From assembly GCA_027083715.1 (NCBI GenBank), contig JALWNR010000010.1, positions 1-8,394 of the forward strand: a stretch of DNA of 8,394 nucleotides, given 5' to 3'. The number at the start of each line of letters is the position of its first letter. The first letter of the stretch is position 1. The notes under the pieces are model-generated. The model saw nothing but the letters and a program-made list of their open reading frames with translations, was not told where the DNA came from and ran no database searches. A program made the position numbers and the translations under genes. This document shows positions 1 to 5,192 of the stretch, in pieces. Origin of the DNA: Bacteroidales bacterium (lineage in GTDB: Bacteria; Bacteroidota; Bacteroidia; Bacteroidales; NBLH01).

Positions 1-7
1 GTGTCGC

Positions 8-108
8 TTGAAATTCTCTTCACGCATCTACTTCGTTACGAATTCCTTGAAATATAAAGATATGTCGGCGGAATTCGGTGCCTCGTATCTGCATAAAGAG
101 AATTTCAT
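8..108. repeat. Large imperfect palindromic element (about 38-bp arms)
   Basis: Seen directly: the segment 8-46 is an imperfect inverted repeat of 70-107, with a 23-bp centre (47-69). The inner 8 bp are perfect (CGAATTCC at 39-46 with GGAATTCG at 70-77). The outer 17 bp match at 15 positions, including an uninterrupted 12-bp core (9-20 with 96-107, around GAAATTCTCTT). Between these lie 13 positions per arm that mostly do not pair, so the structure is two stems separated by a symmetrical internal loop. It lies about 90 bp beyond the fecR-like stop codon. Equal spacing of both paired blocks suggests a descended palindrome rather than chance. It could be a dispersed intergenic repeat, a miniature element, or a structured 3' region for the fecR transcript. 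Its left limit may lie outside the window. Nothing else was found in 1-196. Confidence 0.6.
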
Positions 109-196
109 GAATTATTGCGGTTAAGAACTAAAGATTAAAACAAAATATCTTAATCGATAAATTATTACTGCTTTTTTACCGAAAAGAGGATAAATA

Positions 197-1036
197 CTAT
201 TTAAGCACTATCTTATCTCCCTTTTTCTCTATCTTTAAATTATTAACAATGGCAATTAAGTGCAAAACAGTATCCAGCGAATGATTATTGTAAGTAGTGT
301 ACATAATTTTGTTATTTAAATCTTTATTATCAAGTACAATGTTTGCATGATATGCTGCATTTAATTTTCTGATAATAACATCCATACGTTCTCCATAACT
401 AAAATCGAAATATTTAGTTTTCCAAGCCAGATAATTCGGGTCATCAATTTTTTGCTTTTCAGCCGTATTTTTATCAATGGTTCCTACGAAACCGGCCTCG
501 AGAGTGAGTTGTTTTTTCAAATTATTTACTTCGTAAAATTGTACTTTACCCGTTTTTACAAAAACTTTTACTTGTTGGCTTTTTAAATCTGTTTTTACAT
601 TAAACGATGTTCCCAAAACTTTTATTTCTTTTCCTAATGTGGTGATAACAAAAGGTTTGTTTGGATTTTTACTTACTGTAAAAAATGCTTCACCTTTCAA
701 CTCTACAGTTCTTTGCTTGCCGGCAAAATTATCAGGATATATTAATTGCGAATTAATGTTTAAATCTACAATACTGCCATCAGGAAGTATTACTGTTTTA
801 ATATTGTTACTTTGCCGGGTATCAACGATTTGAAGTTTTATATTTTTAGCTGTATAAGAATAAAATGCCCAATAGGCAATTCCAAAACTTATAATAAATA
901 ATGCAGCAATTTTACCTATTTTATAAATATTCAATTTATTCTTATGCTCATATAATAAGCCATCATTTTCAAGCCTGTTGTGAAGTTTTGTCCAAGCAGC
1001 ATCAATATTGTATGAGTTTTTATTTTTTGAGTCCAT
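197..1036 (-). CDS. FecR-family anti-sigma factor (DUF4974-type C-terminus)
   Basis: Inner-membrane anti-sigma factor of 279 aa that should hold the neighbouring ECF sigma factor inactive until a TonB-dependent outer-membrane receptor signals. A short cytoplasmic N-terminus contains the AAWTKLHNRLEN stretch typical of the sigma-binding part. One membrane segment lies at about 41-60. The periplasmic FecR domain (about 72-167) shows LPDGSIVDLN, the GEAFFTVSKNPNKPFVI block and LGTSFNVK. After an N-x-x-AW linker (201-205) comes a C-terminal domain (about 209-278, FDFSYGERMDVIIRKL onward) of the kind that contacts the receptor signalling domain. Length and domain order are normal for Bacteroidota. 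It lies 82 bp downstream of the sigma gene on the same strand, so co-transcription is likely. The ATG start gives a complete cytoplasmic helix. The receptor gene that often follows is not within the 196 bp left of it. Confidence 0.93.
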   Translation of the reverse strand: MDSKNKNSYNIDAAWTKLHNRLENDGLLYEHKNKLNIYKIGKIAALFIISFGIAYWAFYSYTAKNIKLQIVDTRQSNNIKTVILPDGSIVDLNINSQLIYPDNFAGKQRTVELKGEAFFTVSKNPNKPFVITTLGKEIKVLGTSFNVKTDLKSQQVKVFVKTGKVQFYEVNNLKKQLTLEAGFVGTIDKNTAEKQKIDDPNYLAWKTKYFDFSYGERMDVIIRKLNAAYHANIVLDNKDLNNKIMYTTYNNHSLDTVLHLIAIVNNLKIEKKGDKIVLK

Positions 1037-1118
1037 TTTTTTCTAATTCTTCGTTCTTAATTAATAATCCTTCAATTGTTGCTCAGTATTCTAAAAATAA
1101 TGTTTTGGGTTAAAGTTT

Positions 1119-1664
1119 CTAATAGATACTACTTAAATTTTTTCTTAAAATTTTCAAAGCCTTACTTATGTTTGCTTCAACTGTTTTTTGCGAAATAGAA
1201 AGTTTTTCTGCTATTTCTCGATATTTTAAGCCTTCATACCTATTTAAATAAAATATTTCGCGACAGCGTTCCGGTAACTTTTTCATTGTATCCTGAATAC
1301 TTTTATCTAATTCTTTTTCTTCCAGTAATTTATCGGGTGTTTTTTCTCCTCCTGTATTTCTTGAATTTATTACATATGTGCGGTATTTTTCTTTAACTTT
1401 ATCATGCTGTATCATTAGCAAACATGCATTTTGAACCGACTTATACAGATACGATTTTAAGGAAATCCGAATATTTAAAGCTTCCCTGTTTTTCCAGAGG
1501 TTATAAAAAGTGTCTTGAACTAACTCTTCGGATTTATCCTTATCATCAATAAATTTATTGGCATAAGCACAAAGGGGAGCATACAAATCACGGAAAATTT
1601 GCTCAAAAGCTTTAATATTTCCTTGTTTAATCTTATCTGCTATGCTTTTTTGTATAAAATTCAT
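1119..1664 (-). CDS. ECF RNA polymerase sigma factor (Bacteroidota sigma-70 family)
   Basis: Extracytoplasmic-function sigma factor of 181 aa that directs RNA polymerase to a small regulon, normally held by the FecR protein encoded just downstream. Region 2 spans about 17-90 and shows the AFEQIFRDLYAPLCAYA helix, then the SEELVQDTFYNLWKNR block (45-60) that contacts the polymerase and the -10 element. Region 4 spans about 121-175, with LPERCREIFYLNRYEGLKYREIA and a helix-turn-helix (about 147-167, SISQKTVEANISKAL) for -35 recognition. There is no region 3, as expected for ECF proteins. The arrangement fits the sigma family expanded in Bacteroides-type genomes that controls surface nutrient uptake or stress genes. 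A good promoter match (1759-1790) and a long leader stem-loop (1678-1746) lie upstream, so regulation of its own transcript is plausible. There is no Shine-Dalgarno sequence; the start is preceded by A-rich sequence. Confidence 0.95.
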   Translation of the reverse strand: MNFIQKSIADKIKQGNIKAFEQIFRDLYAPLCAYANKFIDDKDKSEELVQDTFYNLWKNREALNIRISLKSYLYKSVQNACLLMIQHDKVKEKYRTYVINSRNTGGEKTPDKLLEEKELDKSIQDTMKKLPERCREIFYLNRYEGLKYREIAEKLSISQKTVEANISKALKILRKNLSSIY

Positions 1665-1677
1665 TCTTGTTTTTATA

Positions 1678-1746
1678 AAAACTTTCCGGAAACTCAGATT
1701 TTCTAAACCGATACCTTAAATAAATGCAGAGTTTCCAAAAAGTTTT
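1678..1746 (-). promoter_or_regulatory. 5'-leader stem-loop of the sigma factor mRNA
   Basis: In minus-strand RNA the arm from 1746 to 1729 (AAAACUUUUUGGAAACUC) pairs along its whole 18 bases with the arm from 1695 to 1678 (GAGUUUCCGGAAAGUUUU). Sixteen pairs are Watson-Crick and two are U.G wobbles. In plus-strand RNA those two positions are A/C mismatches, so the continuous stem forms only in the sigma-gene transcript. The apical loop is 33 nt. The stem ends 13 nt before the start codon at 1664 and begins about 6 nt from the transcription start predicted from the 1759-1790 promoter. It is followed by a U-rich run, so an attenuator or terminator role is possible, although the loop is long for one. 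Role inferred; pairing seen. Confidence 0.5.
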
Positions 1747-1753
1747 ACATTAC

Positions 1754-1768
1754 TTTAACAAAGTTAAA
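1754..1768. repeat. Short perfect inverted repeat overlapping the -7 element
   Basis: TTTAAC (1754-1759) and GTTAAA (1763-1768) are perfect complements around a 3-bp AAA centre. The repeat overlaps the predicted -7 element at 1759-1766 and extends to near the predicted transcription start. That is where a repressor or autoregulator would bind, but a 6-bp A/T-rich repeat can occur by chance. Confidence 0.35.
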
Positions 1769-1790
1769 CTAAAATTGCTGATACGGCAAG
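1759..1790 (-). promoter_or_regulatory. Bacteroidota-type promoter for the sigma/anti-sigma operon
   Basis: Read on the minus strand, TAACTTTG (1766-1759) is an exact match to the Bacteroidota -7 consensus TAnnTTTG. CTTG (1790-1787) matches three of four bases of the -33 element TTTG, with a 20-bp spacer. Transcription would start near 1752 and give a leader of about 88 nt. It lies between the hairpin at 1818-1861 and the sigma gene, so the sigma/fecR pair can be transcribed independently of the upstream 424-aa gene. Confidence 0.55.
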
Positions 1791-1817
1791 AGTTGTTTTT
1801 ATATACGGAGAAACCGC

Positions 1818-1861
1818 TTTTAACATACTTGTCCGACAATCGGCGGATAAGCATGTTAAAA
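1818..1861 (-). terminator. Long hairpin downstream of the 424-aa gene, probable terminator
   Basis: The arms TTTTAACATACTTGTCCG (1818-1835) and CGGATAAGCATGTTAAAA (1844-1861) are complementary at 16 of 18 positions, with an 8-base loop. It starts 21 bp after the stop codon of the minus-strand gene ending at 1883 and precedes the sigma-gene promoter, the expected place for a terminator. Each strand's RNA has one G.U wobble and one A.C mismatch, so it is equally stable in both directions. No long U-tract follows the stem, so a DNA-level site or a palindromic repeat remains possible. Confidence 0.5.
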
Positions 1862-1882
1862 TCGATTTCCCTGATGATACAA

Positions 1883-3157
1883 CTATTTATTTTTTCGTTT
1901 AAATTTTCTTTTGTATTTTTTCATTGCATTTTCTAATGATACACCCGGCTCAATAAAGTTAAACTCTCCCCAAAAATCATCATCATTAAAAGCGGCTAAT
2001 TCTTTGGCAAAAACAGTGTTCTTTTTTAAAACATCTTTACGATCAAATTTTTTAACATTAATTGCAGTTCTGTCAGTTGTTACCATTTCCGATGTAATTT
2101 TATAATACGTATTAAACAATTTTTTAGGCCATTTACACTTAAAGTCTATTTCGCCACGGGCATAGTTAAAAAAGAATTTTCCACCGGTTTCTTTATATTT
2201 TACAATATATTTGGCATCAATAGGTATCATGTGCATTCCTGCCGGTTTCTTTTTAATAAAAAATTTGCTTGCTTTTTCACGATCTTTATTTTGTAAACTA
2301 AATTCAACAGATGTTATTGCCAATGATTTTACATCAATATAATATTTCCCGCTGAAAATAGGTACTTCATCATTTTCAATACGTGGTTCAAATGAAATTA
2401 CATAATTTAAACGATTGGCTACTGACATAACATTTTCCATTTTAAACTTATAATCGTTTATATAGTCTAAATCAATTAAAGTATATGGATTTTTTACCAC
2501 ATCCAGTAGTAAAGGAGTATATGGACCACCAACTAGTTTTACCATTACCGTATCGGCTTTTTTAACATTGCTTCCTTTACGTCCTTTATATATCTTTACC
2601 AAATCTTTTTCAAAAGGTTTATTGTAAGGTGCTTTATAAACATCTACTACTGCCTCCGAAATAGAAATATAATCTTTGCGTTTTTGTACTGTTTCGCGAT
2701 AAAATGCAGTAAAGTTTAGAGGTACAGTACTGTAATTTTTAATCTTTAATTGTAAGGCTGCACGTATAATTTCTTCTGCATTAAGCGGTCTAATGGTAAC
2801 TTCGTCTAACGAAACACTTACAGGATCCAAATATATTATGTTTCCTTTTTCTTTTAAATCATTAATAGGAATAATTTTACTTTTGTATCCGATATGTGCA
2901 AATTCCAAATTTTTAGCATTTAACGAATCCTTTATTTTTATAATAAACTCTCCATAAGTATTGCTTACAATACCTACATTACTATTCATTACCGAAACTG
3001 TTGCAAAAACAACATTGTCTTTAGTTTCTTTATCTTTGATTTTACCTTTTATTGTCCGGTAGTTTACTTGTTGACTTTGCATATAAACCGGCTGGAGCAA
3101 AAACACCAAAAAGCTAATAATCAATAATTTACTTTTTTTTACTGTTAAATTTTTCAT
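1883..3157 (-). CDS. Exported protein with carboxypeptidase-regulatory-like domain
   Basis: Exported 424-aa protein of unknown precise role. An N-terminal signal peptide (about 1-28: basic start, then the hydrophobic LLIISFLVFLLQPVYM) is followed by a carboxypeptidase-regulatory-like beta-sandwich (about 36-122). This has the usual GKIKDKETKDNVVFATVSVMN opening, a middle NTYGEFIIKI strand, FAHIGYKSK, and a closing SVSLDEVTI. The same fold precedes the plug of SusC-type receptors; it is a structural module and no peptidase domain is present. The rest (about 125-424) resembles the beta-rich region of Bacteroidota surface proteins of this class, with an FYRET motif (152-156) and EAVVDVYKAPY (168-178). 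The C-terminus is strikingly basic (KKYKRKFKRKNK). A periplasmic or outer-membrane location is likely. It is transcribed toward the sigma gene but separated from it by a hairpin and a promoter, so it is probably a separate unit. Confidence 0.8.
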   Translation of the reverse strand: MKNLTVKKSKLLIISFLVFLLQPVYMQSQQVNYRTIKGKIKDKETKDNVVFATVSVMNSNVGIVSNTYGEFIIKIKDSLNAKNLEFAHIGYKSKIIPINDLKEKGNIIYLDPVSVSLDEVTIRPLNAEEIIRAALQLKIKNYSTVPLNFTAFYRETVQKRKDYISISEAVVDVYKAPYNKPFEKDLVKIYKGRKGSNVKKADTVMVKLVGGPYTPLLLDVVKNPYTLIDLDYINDYKFKMENVMSVANRLNYVISFEPRIENDEVPIFSGKYYIDVKSLAITSVEFSLQNKDREKASKFFIKKKPAGMHMIPIDAKYIVKYKETGGKFFFNYARGEIDFKCKWPKKLFNTYYKITSEMVTTDRTAINVKKFDRKDVLKKNTVFAKELAAFNDDDFWGEFNFIEPGVSLENAMKKYKRKFKRKNK

Positions 3158-3210
3158 ATCTGTATGTTTTTAAATGAGAAATACTTTAAGCGCTTTTGTA
3201 TCTATGATAG

Positions 3211-3237
3211 TTTACACCCTAAATACCCTATTGTAAA
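3211..3237. promoter_or_regulatory. Inverted repeat enclosing a direct repeat between divergent genes
   Basis: TTTACA (3211-3216) is inverted at TGTAAA (3232-3237). The interval between them carries two copies of ACCCTA (3216-3221 and 3225-3230), spaced 9 bp start to start. It sits in the 156-bp gap between the divergent 424-aa gene and the nuclease gene. These C-rich blocks stand out in an otherwise A/T-rich gap, so a regulator site is possible. The repeats are short and no confident promoter was identified for either flanking gene. Confidence 0.25.
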
Positions 3238-3313
3238 TTTTAATAGAAATAGCATTTAAAGTTGTAAAAATGTTTTAATTTAGTGCTTTCCAAAGTTGAT
3301 TTTATTTTCGATA

Positions 3314-4372
3314 ATGAAAATTCTATTCTATGTATTTATAGCCGTTTTGCTGTTTGCATTCAAACTAAATATCCCAGCTCAAATTCCGAGTGGTTATTAT
3401 TCCGGAACCGAAGGTTTATCAGGTGATGAATTAAAAACAGCTCTTTACAATATTATTAAAGGGCATAAAACTTTTCCTTATACATCATCTACTACTGATG
3501 TATGGGATATTTTAAAAAAAACCGATCAGGATACAGTGGATTCAACCAGAGTTATTTTATTATATACCGGTTGGACAAGAGATGCAGCTAAAGAATACGA
3601 TAATGAAAATGGTTGGAATCGTGAACATGTTTGGGCTAAATCGCATGGCGATTTTGGAACTTTTGAAGGTCCGGGTACTGATGTACACGCTTTGCGCCCC
3701 TGTGATGTTTCTGTAAATACTGCACGTTGGAATTATGATTTTGCCGAAGGAGGTGAAATTTATATTGACCCGGATGGTACAACCGAGTGTAGAAGAACCT
3801 CTAATTCGTGGGAACCACGCGATGAGGTAAAAGGTGATGTGGCTCGTATGATTTTTTACATGGCAACTCGCTACGAAGGTGAAAATGGAGAGCCAGACCT
3901 TGAAATTGTGGATTATGTAAATTCTTCACCTAATTATGAGCCATTGCACGGTAAACTTTCCTATTTATATAAATGGCATTTGCAAGACACTGTAAGCAAT
4001 TGGGAACGGAGACGAAATGATATTATTTACTATGATTTTCAAGGAAATCGCAATCCATATATTGATCATCCTGAATTTGTAGATAAAATTTGGGGAAATC
4101 TTGTGGCTACTGAAAAAATTAGCAGTCGCTTAAAAACATCTGTGTATCCTAATCCTTTTAATAATTTTATTAATATTGAGATAGATAATCAATACATTGG
4201 AAAAGAAATTATTGTAAATTTATACAATATATACGGAAATAAGGTAATTAACTTTAAAAGTGATTCTGCAATTATTAAAATTCCTTTGGCGTTTTTAGAA
4301 AGTGGTGCATATATATTAGAAATTATTTACGACAAAGATATTGTACAGCATGAACTTGTACTAAAAAATTAA
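3314..4372 (+). CDS. Secreted endonuclease I-family nuclease with T9SS sorting domain
   Basis: Secreted non-specific DNA/RNA endonuclease of 352 aa (start at ATG 3314). That start puts a clean signal peptide first (MKILFYVFIAVLLFAFKL, cleavage probably near PAQ). A TTG start at 3296 would add six residues ahead of it and is less likely. The endonuclease I domain (about 25-262) has the metal-binding beta-beta-alpha motif NREHVWAKSHG, with catalytic His about 105. It continues with DVHALRP (His about 125), VNTARWNYDF (candidate metal-binding Asn) and the closing ERRRNDIIYYDFQGNRNPYIDHPEF block typical of the family. Residues about 274-352, starting SVYPNPFNN, form a type IX secretion sorting domain, so the enzyme should be exported across the outer membrane and either released or surface-anchored. 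A nutrient-scavenging or DNA-degrading role is usual. It lies 10 bp upstream of the Imm53-like gene. The tail is a well-formed fusion, not degenerate. Confidence 0.93.
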   Translation: MKILFYVFIAVLLFAFKLNIPAQIPSGYYSGTEGLSGDELKTALYNIIKGHKTFPYTSSTTDVWDILKKTDQDTVDSTRVILLYTGWTRDAAKEYDNENGWNREHVWAKSHGDFGTFEGPGTDVHALRPCDVSVNTARWNYDFAEGGEIYIDPDGTTECRRTSNSWEPRDEVKGDVARMIFYMATRYEGENGEPDLEIVDYVNSSPNYEPLHGKLSYLYKWHLQDTVSNWERRRNDIIYYDFQGNRNPYIDHPEFVDKIWGNLVATEKISSRLKTSVYPNPFNNFINIEIDNQYIGKEIIVNLYNIYGNKVINFKSDSAIIKIPLAFLESGAYILEIIYDKDIVQHELVLKN

Positions 4373-4382
4373 ACTCTTAATA

Positions 4383-5192
4383 ATGAATAATTTACTGTGG
4401 TTTTCTAGATGGTATTCAAATCAGGTAAGCAATGGTGTAGGCAAAACTATTAAGGTAAATATCAGTTCTGAAAAACAATCAGCATGGAAAGTTCAAATTG
4501 ATTTAAAAAATACGGAGTTACGTAGATTATCCTTTAAAAGTCAGTATTATGCTAAATCAGAATTTAATTGGTACAGTTTAAGTATTAAAAATAAAATTTT
4601 TGTTGCAGAAGGTGATTTTACTAAACTTGATTTTTTAATGGGAAAGTTTAGAGAATTAATAGGTGAAAGTAAACATAAAAGCAAAGTTGTTTATAAAGAG
4701 GATTATTTTTTAAATGAGGAAATAAAAGATTTCCTTTTTGAAGGAGAAAAACATATCCGGATTTTTTTACATTACACTGCACAAAAAGAAAATGCCGATA
4801 AAATATTGAAAAATGGTTTATTTTATACTTATGCTTTTGATAAAACTGCTACTCCGATAAAAAATAATAGTGTGGACTTGAATTATATTCATTACGTACG
4901 CAAACAATTTGGTGATTATATTGTTGTTATCGGCTTTTCAAGAAAATTATACGATAAGTATATTGAAATAATTAATGAATTGAATGCTAATGTTTTAAGA
5001 GTTGAGGAAATCTTGTGTGAGCAGCCAATTGTCAAGAATGATGATGATGAACTAATCTATGTTTTAAGTAATAAATTTATTAAAGGATACTGTAATTATA
5101 AAACCGGAGAGATTATTCCAAATCCTGAATATAATCCGGATTTTGACTCGGAAACTTTTGTTGAAAATATTAAAATGTTTGTTAATAATTAA
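4383..5192 (+). CDS. Imm53-like domain fused to an unrecognised C-terminal domain
   Basis: Predicted cytoplasmic protein of 269 aa with no signal peptide or membrane segment. Residues 1-92 follow the pattern of immunity protein 53: W6xxxWYxxQ, an I-x-V strand, W35KVQIDL with T44 four residues on, W63, then FVAEGDFTKLDFLMGKF (73-89). I recognise this by motif, not by search. A lysine-rich linker (about 94-125) leads to a second domain (about 126-255). That domain contains IFLHYTAQKENADKILKNGL (127-146), SVDLNYIHYVRKQFGDYIVVIGF (163-185) and a terminal TGEIIPNPEYNPDF. Its 'HYT, then A-x-x-IL-x-x-GL' stretch recalls the first strand and helix of ADP-ribosyltransferase-like folds such as DarT or KptA, but I do not see a full catalytic set. 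It is probably co-transcribed with the nuclease gene 10 bp upstream. Its stop overlaps that of the convergent kinase gene. Function unknown; the Imm53 call is moderate and the C-terminal call weak. Confidence 0.8.
   Translation: MNNLLWFSRWYSNQVSNGVGKTIKVNISSEKQSAWKVQIDLKNTELRRLSFKSQYYAKSEFNWYSLSIKNKIFVAEGDFTKLDFLMGKFRELIGESKHKSKVVYKEDYFLNEEIKDFLFEGEKHIRIFLHYTAQKENADKILKNGLFYTYAFDKTATPIKNNSVDLNYIHYVRKQFGDYIVVIGFSRKLYDKYIEIINELNANVLRVEEILCEQPIVKNDDDELIYVLSNKFIKGYCNYKTGEIIPNPEYNPDFDSETFVENIKMFVNN

Noticed and set aside
28..108. A 26-codon minus-strand reading frame (MKFSLCRYEAP... to TAG) inside the palindrome
   Set aside because: It starts and runs within the inverted repeat and is very short, so the DNA structure explains the sequence better than a gene.
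133..155. GATTAA...TTAATC inverted repeat downstream of the fecR-like gene
   Set aside because: Only 6 bp, all but one pair A/T, in A/T-rich sequence; too weak to call a terminator.
639..1113. Plus-strand open frames opposite fecR (639-833 and 901-1113)
   Set aside because: They overlap the well-supported anti-sigma gene antisense and show no domain or start-site evidence.
1683..1692. Perfect 10-bp palindrome TTTCCGGAAA
   Set aside because: It lies within the 3' arm of the longer leader stem; the longer pairing explains it, although it may form an alternative fold.
3231..3264. Possible nuclease promoter: TTG at 3231 and TAAAGTTG at 3257-3264
   Set aside because: The -7 match has one mismatch and the spacer (23 bp) is longer than usual; not strong enough to list.
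3296..3313. TTG start at 3296 for the nuclease
   Set aside because: ATG at 3314 gives a standard signal peptide; the extra six residues are not needed.
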